Source: Tamarix chinensis
Taxonomy: Eukaryota > Streptophyta > Magnoliopsida > Caryophyllales > Tamaricaceae
Direction: 5' to 3'
DNA length: 64,000 nt
NCBI GenBank assembly: GCA_030549775.1
Contig: CM060175.1
Location: forward strand, 102,654,922-102,718,921
The notes beneath the pieces were generated by a model. That model worked only from the letters and a program-made list of their open reading frames with translations, was not told where the DNA came from and ran no database searches. The first letter of the stretch is position 1; each line of letters opens with the position of its first letter. Made by a program: the position numbers and the translations under genes. Positions 34,490 to 47,137 of this stretch are shown here, piece by piece.

Positions 34490-37400
34490 CGAAAAATCTC
34501 TACCTATCCCTTCCTATGATAACATTCTTTTTAAATCCAAATGAAGAAATGACACCGTGAAATTTTAAATACCATTGTAGGGAGGCTTGTTTCAATCCAT
34601 ATATGTATTTTTTAAGCTTGCATACAAGTTTTTTACCTTCATATTGTTTCATGTATACCTCCTCTTCAATCTTATCATTCAAAAAGGCTATTTGCACATC
34701 CACTTGTTGTAGCTCAAAATTAAAATGAGTTACTAATTCCATAACTATATGTAAGAAATCCTTAGTGGACACAAGAAATAAAGTATCCTTGTAGTCATCT
34801 CCCTCTCTTTGAGTGAAGTCCTTAGTAACTAGTCTAGCCTTGTATCTATCAATATTTCCTAATGAGTATCTCTTAGTCTTAAAAGCCTAATTATAACCAA
34901 TAGGCTTATCCTCATCAGGTAATGGTACAAGGTCCCAAACTTCAGTAACCTTTGTGGAATTCATCTCTTCTTTCATATAGTTATACCATAGCTCGGATTT
35001 TGAACTACTCATAGCATGTTAAAAGGTTTTAGGATCATTAGTAACATAAATTTTATAACTAGAATTTTATAAGTATACATAGTAGTCACTAGATATAGCT
35101 GACCTTAGTTCCCTATTAGATCTTCTTAAAACTAGCCCAACATCCTTTAGATAAGCTTGCTCAATAGCTTATTGCTCAACAAATTCATAAAGTTCCTAAA
35201 CAACCTGATCTATTAGATTTATGTCAGCATCCTATGGAGCCTCATTAACTTGTTGTTAACCATGATCGGAACTGGAAGTGTATGGTGAACAAAAGTCACT
35301 CTGTCATATGAAGTGGAAGCTTCCTCTTTTAGATAAGAATGTTCAAAAACTGGTTCCCTGACATGATCACTCCCATTAGTTAAGTTATGTTTAAGAAATT
35401 TAGCATTTATTGACTTCATAAATTTAGTGTTATGTGATGGATAATAGAATCTATAACCCTTAGACCTTTCAACATATCCAATGAAATACCCAATAATGAT
35501 CCTTAGGTCAAGCTTCCCTTTTATGGATTATAAGTTCTTACTTCAAATGGGCATCCCCAAACTCGCATATATTTTAAACTTGGCTTCCAACCCTTGAAAA
35601 GCTCAAATGGTGTCTTAGATACTACTTTAGTTGGAACTTGGTTTAAAATATATGTTGCCATCCTAAGTTCTTTATTCTATAAATCTCTATGAATATTGGA
35701 GTTGATAAGCATACTCTGCAACATATCTAACAAAGTCTAGTTTCTTCTTATAGCTATGCCATTTTAGTTCGGTGAACCTGACATAGTATATTGAGTAACT
35801 ATCTCATTCTCTTAAAGAAACTTTGCAAATGAACTGGCTACTTATCCATCCTTAGCGTATCTCCTATAGTACTCTCCACCTCTATTAGAGCTTATGATTT
35901 TAATTTGCTTATCACATTATTTCTCTACCACAGCTTTAAACACCTTAAAAAAAATCTAATACTTAATGCTTATTGTTAAGCAAGTATAGTTACATGTATC
36001 GTGAGTAGCCATCAATGAATGAGAGGAAGTATTTTTGATTATGTGAGTTCTTATCAAGATTGCATAGGTTAGTATGTATAATCTCAGCTAGTTGATAACT
36101 CCTATTAGCATATTTTTTAGATTTGTTTGTTTGTTTGTCCTTTATACAATTTATACAAGCGCTAAAGTTAGTAAAATCTATAGTACCAAGTATTCCATCA
36201 TTTACCAATCTCCTTATTCTCTCAATAAAGATAAAACCTAATTTTTTTTGTGTCAAAGCATTGATGAATCTTCATTCATAACACATCATTTTGAACCAAT
36301 ATTCATATTCATTTCAGCATTTGAATCATCATGCATTAAATCAATAGAGTAAACACCTTCCAAAAATAAACCATACCCAACATGATTTGTTTCATAAAAT
36401 AAAGTAACAAAATTATCTTTGAAAAAAATGAGTATTCAATCGGTACAAGTATTGAAATAGAAATTAATTTTCTACTAAAACTTAGAACATTAAAGTTCTT
36501 TTATAGTATTAATACATGATCACCAGAGATATCTAGCCTACATGATTCTGTTCCATGAACAACTGAACTTACCTCACTATCAGTAAAGATACTTTGTTCA
36601 TTTCCCACCGGTTCCCTCATCCTTACCATAATTTACAAGTAATTACAAACATGGATTGTATAATAAGAATTGATCCACCAAGTATTATGATTTGTATCTA
36701 CTATATATGACTTAAAGCATACCAAAAAGATAATATACCTTTATTGACAAGCCAGGATTTATACTTAGCACAATCCTTCTTTATATATCACTTCATTTTA
36801 TGGAAAAAACAACTAAATTAATTATTTATGTCAACCTGTGGTGGTACTTTGCTTATATTCTTTTAGCTTATTTTCTTCTTTATTTCTTTATCTTTGGTTA
36901 TCATCACAACAGTCTCCCATGATCCATCAAAACCATTCACCCTTTCACACATACATAGTCATTAATTCATTGATTGACCATTTATCCCTTTGTGTGTAGT
37001 AGATGATTTTGAATGGTGTGTATTATCTTGGGATTATATTAAAGATGAAGTGAAATAGGAATGCATCAGACATGTCAACTTCTAGAAACTTAAGTTGTGA
37101 TGCTACATCCCTCATCTTCATGAAGTGCTCACATACACCATTGATAGTAGTGAACTTTATGGATGAAAATTTTATTATCAAGGTACTAGCTAAGGCCTTA
37201 TCAGGATGGATGAATTATTTATCAATGGCCCTTGGCAAGTTATTGACATCTTGATGATAGTCAACTAAGCATTTGATATACCAAAACATTTTAGTATTTA
37301 TGTATATGCAGCTTATGCAATTAGTATTTTCCCATCATTCATGTGCAACCTTTTTCACATTAGTACTTTCTTTAGTTATCACATGCTTTGGGTACTTAAT

Positions 37401-38083
37401 AACCTAATACATGTCATGGTAGATAAGTTTTAGAAGAATTCTCTCCTTCCAAACCTTATACTTTTTTCCTTTTAGCTCAGAGACCTCAATGTTAAGATCA
37501 AACATCAAATATAAACCAAGATAGTTTGCCACAAAATTTAAACATATATATATGCTCATGACCAATTTGAAGACAACACACCTATATACATGTTCTACTA
37601 ATGTATAGCATGTCAAAATGCAACTAAAATGACTCAAAAGACATTAGAATTACCTTTGGGATAAGTATTTAATTCAAATAAACTTATGCATCTCAGTATT
37701 ATAACTATTAATTTATCCCATAACCCTCAATCCTTGTGGAAAAATTGAGAATAATGACTTAGTATTTTATTCCAATATATTTTTCATATGCTAATGAATG
37801 GTCCCATGGGACTAAACCCATTATGTACGTAATACATTGCAATTAGTATCATGAAATCTTGATATGATCAAGGAAATACATCGCAATTAATAAAAAAAAA
37901 TGTATATATCATCTAAATTTCAAGGATTGCTTAGAGTCTAAGAAAAAAACACGAGCCCTCATGTTTATTTTCAGACATATGATTTTCATGATTTTGCTTG
38001 AGTGTAGAAAACCAAATCTTCATGCAACCAATGTCAATGATTAACTCAATCAAGATAGAGACATTAGTGGCTCTGATATGAAA
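34490..38083 (-). pseudogene. Decayed Ty1/copia element b: gag to RT
   Basis: From high to low coordinate, the order is: gag at 37560-37404 (SELKGKKYKVWKERILLKL); a gag/protease to pre-integrase region near 36560-36290; an integrase zinc and core region at 36256-35990 (CINCIKDKQTNKSKKYANRS, HTNLCNLDKN, FLSFIDGYSRYM); an integrase C-terminal/linker piece at 35460-35219; and RT at 34772-34500 (DVQIAFLNDKIEEEVYMKQ, YIYGLKQASLQWYLKF). Many stops and frameshifts. A PBS-like stretch (reverse complement of GGCTCTGATAT, about 38069-38079) lies next to LTR b. The element breaks off inside RT at about 34490, with no 3' LTR. Confidence 0.8.
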
Positions 38084-38661
38084 TATTAGACTATATATGA
38101 CATGAATTACAAATATAATACATTCAAAATTTATGAGTTCATGGATAAATCAAATCAATTTCACAAAATCCTAAACATATGAAATTTAACTTTAATGTGG
38201 GATAAGATCTTCAATAATTATTATAGCAATTATAATTTGCTTACCTCCATCTATTGATGGAATTAGTAGCACCAAAAGTGTAATTTTTTTATTACTAAAA
38301 CATAATAATTCAATTTTATTACCTTAATCCTTAACTCGATGATGCATGTCTATTTTCTGGGATTGGGAATAGGGACCTTTTATAATCTTCTTGAATTATG
38401 CTTGATTTTGAAGAGAAGTCTTGATTCTCTCTTCTATCTTCAATGTATATGAATATTCAGAAGGAGAATAGAAGAAGGAATAAGATATATGAAAACATAA
38501 ATTGAAAGTCACATATTAACTTGAACGGTATTGTGGTTTATAAAAATTGATAATGGGCTTGGCCCAATAATCACACTTATATATATTCAAATTAATATAT
38601 CTTTATTCTTCCATTCTTTTCTTTATTATTGTTATTATTATTATTATTATTGTACACACAC
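38084..38661 (-). repeat. 5' LTR of copia element b
   Basis: 578 bp from TATTAGACTATATATGAC (terminal TG mutated to TA on the plus strand) to TTGTACACACA. It aligns over its whole length with 40742-41319 at about 90% by eye (GTGGGATAAGA, GGGAATAGGGACCTTTTATA, AGAAGGAGAATAGAAGAAGG). The protease/integrase-side sequence of a second copy of the same family starts directly at its outer edge. Confidence 0.75.
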
Positions 38662-40741
38662 CTTATTCTCTCAATGAAAATGTGGCCTAATCTTTTGTGT
38701 CAAAGCATTAATGAATCATCATTCATAACATATCATTTTGAACTAATATTCAAATTTATTACAGCATTTGAATAATCATGAATCAAATCTATAGAGTAAA
38801 TACCTTCCAAAAATGCACCATACCCAACATGATTTTTTTTTTCATAAAACAAAGTAACAGAATTGTCTTTGAAAACAAATGAGTATCCAAACGGTACAAG
38901 TATTGAAATAGAAATCAAGTTTCTACTAAAACTTGGCACATAAAAGGTCTTTTATAGCATTAATACATGACTACTAGAGATATCTAGCCTACATGAGCAT
39001 GTTTCATTAACAACTAACTATTAGTAAATATACTTTGTTCATTGCCTACTAGTTCTCTCATCCTTGCTATAAATTACAAGGAATTATAGACATGGATTGT
39101 ATAATACGAATTGATCAACCAAGTATCATGATTTGTATCTACTATATAAGATTCAAAACATACCAAAGAGATTACATTACCTTTATTGATAAGCCAGGAT
39201 TTATACTTAGCACAATCATTCTTCATATGTCTCTTCATTTTATGGAAAAAACACCTAGATTATTTATTTATGTCAACCCAACATTGCTTGTATTCTTTTA
39301 GCCTATTTTCTTCTTTGTTTCTTTATCTTTGGTTGTCATCACAACATTCTCCCATGATCCATCAAAACCATTCACCCTTTGGCACATACATGGTCATTAA
39401 TTACTAATTGACCATTTATCCCTTTGTGTGCAGTAGTTGACTTTGAATGGTGTGTATTATCTTGGGATCATATTGAAGATGAAGTGAAATAGGAATGCAT
39501 CAGACATGTTAACTTCTAGAAACTTGAGTTGTGATGTTACATCCTCATCTTCATGATGTGACCACATACACCCTTGATAGTAGTGAGCTTTATGGATGAA
39601 AAATTTATTATCAAGGTACTAGCTAAGCCTTTTTAGGATGGATGAATTATTCGTCGATGGCCCTTGAAAAGTTATTGACATCTTGATGATGATCAACTAA
39701 GTATTGATAGAAGAAAATATCTTAGTATTTATGTACATATAGCCTATGCAATTAGTTTTTTCCCATCACTCATGTGCAACCTTTTTCACATCAGTGCTTT
39801 CTTCATTTATCACAGGCTTTGGATATTCAATAGCCTCATACATGTCATGGTAGATAAGTTTTAGAAGAATCATCTCCTTCCAAACCTTATAATTTTTCCC
39901 TTTTAGCTCGGAGACCTCAACATTATGATCAAAGTCAAATATAAACCAGGATAATTCGCCACAAAATTTAAATATACATACATGCTCATGACTAATTTGA
40001 AGCCAACACACCTATATACATACTCTACTAATGTATAGCATGTCAAAATGCAACTAGCATGACTCAAAAGACATTAGAATTACCTTTGGGATAAGTATTT
40101 AATTTAAATAAACTTATGTAACTCAATATTAAAACTATTAATTTATCCCATAACCCTCAATCCCTGTAGAAAAATTGAGAATAATGACTTACTATTTTAT
40201 ACTAATATATTTCTCACATGCTAATGAATGGTCCTATGGGACCACACCCATTATATATACATAATATATCACAATTAATGTCATGAAATCTAGATGTGAT
40301 CAAGGAAATACATGAATGCATGATTATCCATGATTAAGATTGATATGTCTAAGTCCTAATCACTTTAATCATGTTAATCATGCATGATACATACTTTATG
40401 CAATCGAAACTTCTTCAAACATAACCTTGATATGCATGGGAAGATAACCATAAGAGAAAAAATAAAAATCAAATAAAAAAGTCCATTAACACGGGTTGCC
40501 CGTGTTGGACAACTCGATCATGTTGAAAAAACAGGGGGCCCCCATTTTAAGAAAAAAATGTATGTATTATCTAAATTTTAAGGATTGCTTAGAGTCGAAG
40601 AAAAAAACACGATCCTCCCACGCTTATTTTCAGACATGCGATTTTCATGATTTTGCTTGATGCGAAAAACCAAAACTTCACACAATCGATGCCAATGATT
40701 AACTCAATTAAGATAGAGGCATTAGTGGCTCTTATATCAAA
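38662..40741 (-). pseudogene. Decayed Ty1/copia element a: gag and pre-integrase part, truncated
   Basis: Same family as element b. Gag at 40000-39766 reads VSELKGKNYKVWKEMILLKL. The pre-integrase region at 38939-38733 reads FSRNLISISILVPFGYSFVF and GAFLEGIYSIDL, which matches 36500-36300 of element b. It ends at 38662 (CCTTATTCTCTCAATG), equivalent to about 36209 in element b, exactly where LTR b starts. The 5' leader at 40742-40480 has a PBS-like GGCTCTTATAT complement at about 40728. Confidence 0.75.
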
Positions 40742-41319
40742 TGTTAGACCATATATGACATGGATTACAAATATAATATAATCAAATTTTATGAGTTCAT
40801 TCACAAATTAAATCAATTCTACAAATCCTGAACATATGAAATTTGACTTTAATGTGGGATAAGAGCTTCAATATTTATTATAGCAATTATAATGTGCTTA
40901 CCTCCATCCATTGATGGAATTAGTAGCACCAAAAGTGAAATTTTTTTATCACTGAAACACAATTATGCGATTCTATTACCTTAATCCTTAACTCGATGGT
41001 GCATGTTAGTTTCGTGAGATTGGGAATAGGGACCTTTTATAATCTTTTTAAATTATGATTGATTTTAAAAAGAAGTCTTAATTCTCTCTTCTATCTTCAA
41101 TGTATATGAATATCCAGAAGGAGAATAGAAGAAGGAATAAGATATATAAAAACATAAATTGAAAGTCACGTATTAACTTAAATGGTATTGTGGTTTATAA
41201 AAATTTATAATGTGCTTGTCCCAATAATCACACTTATATACATTCAAATTAATATATCTTTATTCTTCCATTATTTATTGTTGTTGTTGTTATTATTATT
41301 ATTGTACACACACACACAC
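40742..41319 (-). repeat. 5' LTR of copia element a
   Basis: Starts TGTTAGACCATATATGAC on the plus strand and ends in a (CA)n stretch near 41319. Same length and landmarks as 38084-38661. The exact outer edge is blurred by the CA microsatellite, so a target duplication cannot be read. Confidence 0.7.
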
Positions 41320-43040
41320 CCTATACATCCTACAGCTATTTCTACCATTAAAAAAATAATAGAAGAGATAATTAGATTAATATATTAACTTGATACACAT
41401 ATTTAATAATTTTTATGACCAAACTTTATATTTAATTTCAATATGAATCATACTTAAAAGTTAATATATGCACATAAAATATAAAACACTTTATTTATAA
41501 CTAATAATAATAATTTTATACGGACATACACATATGCATACATACATACATCCATATATATATAGTAGTTATTAATTATTTGTTACCTTGGCGGTGTGAA
41601 GTTTGTTAACTAAAATAAGTTTATGTTTATTAATATCTTTTAATGTACTATCTTTTAATCTTTGTTACTTGGCTACCCTTAAGAGAAACAGTAAATAAAA
41701 ATTAGTTATTTTTAATAATAATAATAATAATAGATCGCGTTAACTCAAATGAAGCAATAATCTAATCCTATGACATGTGCCTTTTATAACATCCCAAATC
41801 AAATAACAGACCTAAAAATATAAACAAACAGGATAGATCAATATAATAGATCATGGATTCATGGAGTATTTCAGTTTTGCGTTTCCTCAACAAATGCATG
41901 CATGGCATGACATGACATGACCGGCCTCGAGACCCACTCGATAAAATCATTTTGGTATTGATTTCATTACAAAACGACCACATAGAAGACAGAGAAATGC
42001 TCGGTCCTAGCCTAGGGTCCTACGTACCAAATTGTAAAATACTACTACTGTAGTAACAAAACAAAAATCGATCAATTATTTTATATTTTCTTTATAAAAA
42101 TTGCATTGATCTGAAAAGATCCACCCCACAATGTCCAATCTATGAAGTCAACCCTTCACAGAACCTTTGTCCCCGTCCTCGATCATTTTCATAATACAAA
42201 TACTAGCTACTAAATTAAAAAAGGCTAGCTAGGAGCATTATACTTTTTTTTTCCTTCCAATTTTTGAAGTACTCCTATATATAATAATAGTACTGCATTA
42301 TTCTGATATTTATGGGAATATGTGTTGCCTATTAATGCGGATCTAAGCATTATTTGAGAATGAGTATGTCTGTCTTTTTATACCCAGTACCGTAATTTGC
42401 TCTTCGATCATAGCTCCCTTCACTCATCAATTTTCTCACCGTTGAGCTTACCCATGCATTTTTCCCTTTTCAATTTTTAAACCTAACTTTGTTGGTGACA
42501 ATTTCCCATGGAATACACACACACACACATAAACAAATAAATCTTTCGACACATATATTAAAAAATGTTAAAAATTTAATTAATTATTAGCCAATTAAAT
42601 ATAATTCTCAAATTAAAAATAAAAAAATTAAACTGTTATGCTATATTTTCTCTATTTTATAATATATGTTACTTTTTCTTTTAAAATTTATTCTAAAATA
42701 TAAATCATATCATAGAAGTTCATACAATTTAAATGCTATATATATTTTTTATTATACCCTACATGGTTTCTTTTATTAATTAATGATCAAGTTGTCAAAA
42801 ATATTTTCATGTGAGGGTATATTAGTAATCAAAGATATTTTATTTCCTCAAATTTATTATTTCTTAATTAGTGTGCCCAAACTAAATATGGCCTATAGTG
42901 TAAAATGGATGGAGTATATTAATAAGGGAGAAGAGAATAAGTTAATAAATATAATTATTTTCTTAAAACTTAAAATTGGACTTATATTATGAAAAAAGGT
43001 AAAAAAATTATAGGCTCTTATTGTGAATATATATATGTGT

Positions 43041-43043
<3 letters not shown>
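41320..43043. other. AT-rich intergenic DNA, no supported gene
   Basis: Contains (AAT)n near 41720, GCATGGCATGACATGACATG near 41900, and many A/T runs. No coding domain. Confidence 0.5.

Positions 43044-43081
<38 letters not shown>
43044..43081. repeat. (AC)n microsatellite
   Basis: About nineteen uninterrupted AC units, preceded by a short (TA)n/(GT)n run from 43027. Confidence 0.95.
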
Positions 43082-43082
<1 letters not shown>

Positions 43083-43676
43083 GGGGAATATGAAACGATA
43101 GCTAGCTCTCTCGATGAAAATTGAGAACTAGCACTCTTAGTTGAAGAAACTACCTACATTAGGGGACAAAAATTACTCTTAGTAAAAAATTATTGTAAGT
43201 AGATCAATAAACTATAGTATTTGAGTATTAAAAAAAAGGGTGGTGTTATTTTTGTAAATATTGTGTATTTATATTTTAAGTTTAGAAACTACTTACAGTA
43301 GGTGGTAGAAACTACTCTCAGTAGGTGAATAAAACTTTTATAAGTTTTTAAAAAAACTATAGTATTTGAGTGCTAAAAAATGATGGTATTTTTGTAAATA
43401 TTAGGTATTTATATTTTGGGTTAGTAAAATGCCTATAGTAGGTGGTGGAAACTACCTCTAGTTGGTGAAGGAAACTATCACAAGTCTCTCATAAAACTAT
43501 AGTATTTTAATATCAGCAAAAAAGTAGTGGAGTTTTTTTTTATAAAGATTATATATTTACATTTAAAGTTAGGAAACTGTCCATAACAAGTGGTGGAAAC
43601 TACTATAATAATATAAGAAAATTAGAGTGATTCTCAGTTCTCACCATCAAGGTGGGTTCTCGCTAGATATGCCCCT
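43082..43676. repeat. Tandem ~142-bp repeat block with imperfect inverted ends (foldback-like)
   Basis: About three and a half units share GTAGGTGGT(A/G)GAAACTACT, AAACTATAGTATTTGAGT and TTTTTGTAAATATT, spaced 140-145 bp (anchors at 43215, 43360, 43499). The edges, GGGGGAATATGAAACGAT ... GAGAACTAGCACTC and the reverse complement of GATTCTCAGTTCTCACC ... ATATGCCCC, are partial inverted repeats. Both flanks are TA/CA microsatellites. This suggests a foldback or MITE-like unit inserted in a microsatellite, without proof. Confidence 0.55.
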
Positions 43677-44399
43677 ATGTATATATATATATATGACACA
43701 TCAAATATAATATTTCCATGTATGACACATCAAATATAGACACACACCTTAGGTGTAAGAAAATTAACCCCATTTAAAAGAATTATTTACTTAATGAATG
43801 TTTGTGTTATTCACTAGATGAGATCAACATTTTTCTACATAAGTTTAGAGTGGCTTGAGGTATTCAGAAGTGAACACTAATCTATAAATAAGTAAAGAAG
43901 AATGGACACCAAGTAGCCAAACCAACACAATTATCCTTGAGGCAACAAGTAGAAAACGATTACCATCCTCAAACCCATAAGAAATAACATAGCTAAACAA
44001 ACAAAAACTTGTTTGACTTAGAGAAAATAATCCCCATACTGGCTACTAATAAATTAGTAAAATGACTAGTATTTGGATGATTTTTACTCTTGATATATAC
44101 ATATTTTTATGGATTCTCTAATCATATTATTAGATTTTTTGTTATATTCACGTAAACTGCGTTCTTTGGTATTTATTTTGTTGGTGCACTTAATTGATGC
44201 ACTTACAGTTAAGACAAGTTAATATGGAGGCTTTGAGAAGGTATTGTAAATAAAATAGCATGTATATGACATCATTAATTTTAGAGATAATTACATTTAA
44301 TATTTATAGTCATTAATGGATACAATCTACATTTAGACAAGTGCAAGGAATAAAAGTTATATATCTACTTCTCAGATTTCCAACACATTCAAGATCACC
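43677..44399. other. AT-rich intergenic DNA
   Basis: A short (TA)n run at 43680-43694 and no supported gene. The upstream part of the Athila-like LTR described next may begin in this interval. Confidence 0.4.
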
Positions 44400-46620
44400 T
44401 TGTTTTGAATCTGCATGAAGAAGTTATGAGAATTTTTTTTCAAAAGTTGTCTAGTGCGCTAACATAACACAACCATGCAATGACCAGTGCACCAGCACAA
44501 CAAAACCATGAGTAACTAGTGCATGAGCTATGCACAAAGCATGCAATGAGTCAAGAAGTTGAAGCAAGAATGCCACAAGGTCTGGCCATGTGAGGTTGGA
44601 ATAATGGTGAAATGATGATTACTCCATGATCCCACAAGATCTGTCTCATTCCATAGGCATTTTTATCTTTTATTTTGGATGAGAAGGGGAAAATTATTTT
44701 TTTTCCTCCTTTCTATAGTCTAGAAATCCAATCTTTGTACCTTGAATTCTTGGATTCAAATGTTAATTTTAGTTGGGATATTCATCTTTGAAAACATATT
44801 CCAACATTTTTAATCTACGACTCTATCTGTATCTCTTTTTTTTTTGTTACTTATTATGTTTAATGTTATTTATGTTTTTGTATTTTATTTTTTACATTTT
44901 ACTATAATTATGAGTGAGTAGTTTTTCTTTCTAGGATTAAATTGTTAATTAATGAAAAATTAGTTTAATTTCTATTATGTTTTCTTGAATTCTTGAATTC
45001 ATTTATTAGTTCTTCATTTATGGTTGAGTTGTTTAATCACCGATATGATTAGACATAAGTATATAAAAATTGAATGGGAGAATCAAATCATAAAAGTAGG
45101 CTATATTCTTTTTGGAATTTTACCTATTTAACATAGAATGTAATGGATTTAATTTGATATAATACGATGAAAATAGGTTATTAAATTAGATTAGGTATGA
45201 ATATTAGGGTTTAGAAGAGGATATTAGTTCATTTAGTTTATTTGACCCTCTTTGATTTAAATAATTATTTGAAAATTAAATTGATTATTAATTGATTACC
45301 AATTTATGACGATAATCCATTCTTAGGCTTGTAATTAGATTCTTTACTATCAATAGTATTGCCATTTGATTTTATTGTTAGTCATTTTCTGCTCTCTAAA
45401 TTTTATTTATCTAGATAGTTGAAATAGTAAAGATCAATTCTTAACAACAAAGTCTCAATGGGATATGACCTTGACATGCTATAATGAGTTTGTGTGCTTG
45501 AAAATTTAGGCTATTAAGTTTTTAGCACCATTGTCGGGGACTTTGGCTTGTTAATATTAAATCTTTCATTGTTACATCGACTAGAAATTTATTTATCCTA
45601 TTTATTTTCCCCTTTTTTCTATAATTTTTGCTCATCTAATCTTGTATTTAGTGGTTTTCTAACATAGTGTAATTGTACTTTATTGAGGAATTGGAAGCTA
45701 ATAGTCATGAATTCTTGTTTAGCGTGGTTAGATGCATAGTTAGATATTATATCTTAGAAAATGGATAATTTGATCATTACTAACATATAGGTAGATGCCA
45801 TTAGATGTTATTATTGTGAGGAACAACATTGTAGCATATACTATCAAGTACATAATCCATATTATCAACCATATGAACAAACTAACTATGATTGTATTTT
45901 TTATAGGCACACTAATTCATACTAAAATTTCAACTACTCGGGATAGTGTGATTGTCTTGCCTATTTTTGGTGGAATCAAAATTCCATTCCAAACCAATAT
46001 TCAATGTGTTAGCCACTCCACAAGTTTGAATCCCAAGATTTATATCAATATATAAAACCTAGTTTGGAGGAGATAGTGTCTAAGTTCATTGATAAAAATG
46101 AGGCTAATATTTAGGAGCAAGCATTAGGGATGAAGGATTTAGAGGCATCATTCAGGAAATTGGGGTTGAGAATAAGACAATTAGCCAACACGTCAACTGA
46201 AGAAGATCAAGGAACAATATAGAAACAAATCCAAAAGTTGGTGCTATGGTAATTACCCTGAGCAATGATAAAGACATTCTAGATTTGCCATCCATGAACT
46301 TGGAGAAGAACGATAAGGAGAAGGCAAGTGAGGATGAAGATAATTTAGTAATTAAACTTCAAGAAGAGAAAGAGCCTCTAATGCTTTATTTGAGAGAGCC
46401 ATATGGATTAAGAATTGATCTTCAAAAGACGAGAAGTTGGAGTATGGTATTGAGAGCTTCCTTTCCAAGGAAGAAAAACCTGAATAGGTGGAACTTGGAA
46501 CCTCGTCGGGGATTCCCTATTTTGGCACTAATTTGGGGGATATTTCAGGGATTGAATTTGGGTTCAATGAATTTTTTGGAGATGAGGCGAGGATGGGTTT
46601 TGAGTCCTTATCCATGAACT
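44400..46620 (+). pseudogene. Athila-like Ty3/gypsy remnant: LTR end, PBS, gag to protease side
   Basis: At 45528-45545 the phrase GCACCATTGTCGGGGAC is a mutated form of the tRNA-Asp primer site (GGCGCCGTTGCCGGGGA) used by Athila-like gypsy elements. The preceding ~1 kb is therefore a decayed 5' LTR of unknown start. Downstream, broken frames give a zinc-knuckle-like RCYYCEEQHCSIYYQ with NPYYQPYEQTNY (~45800-45900), a coiled gag tail (DLEASFRKLGLRIRQLANTS, ~46130-46200), and VITLSNDKDILDLPS (46246+), which resembles the AITLRSGK motif. It is cut near the (TA)n run at 46636. No RT or integrase follows. Confidence 0.65.
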
Positions 46621-46629
46621 TGCTTCAAA

Positions 46630-46635
<6 letters not shown>

Positions 46636-46679
<44 letters not shown>
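46636..46679. repeat. (AT)n microsatellite
   Basis: Twenty-two uninterrupted AT units directly after the gypsy remnant. The IYIYIY peptide in this stretch is a translation of the repeat. Confidence 0.95.
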
Positions 46680-46681
<2 letters not shown>

Positions 46682-47061
46682 TTATGAGGATTTGATTCTC
46701 ATGGGTATCAGGTGAGATTATTTTGTTTATCGGGTTCGGGTATGGGGATAGTGTAATACATCATTTATAAATAACCCTAATTATAAGTGATAATGAAAAA
46801 ATGTGTTATTTTATGTGTACTTAATTATAGAAATGATTTTAAGTTATTTTATAGTTTTAAGATCATTTTGTGTAATTCTGTAATAATTATAGTTTTATGG
46901 CTATACATACTTTGCTTATAAAATACTATTAATGTCTGCTAAATTTTAAGTTACATCTTAAAAAATATTCTTGTATAATTTTATTTGGGTCCCTATTGGG
47001 TTAAAATGTAAATATAGAAAATTTGGTTTACTTTTATTTATGTTTACCATTCCTTTTGAAT

Positions 47062-47137
<76 letters not shown>

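Noticed and set aside
46488..46715. 75-codon ORF with an IYIYIY tract
   Set aside because: The tail is the (AT)n microsatellite; the head is part of a broken gypsy gag.
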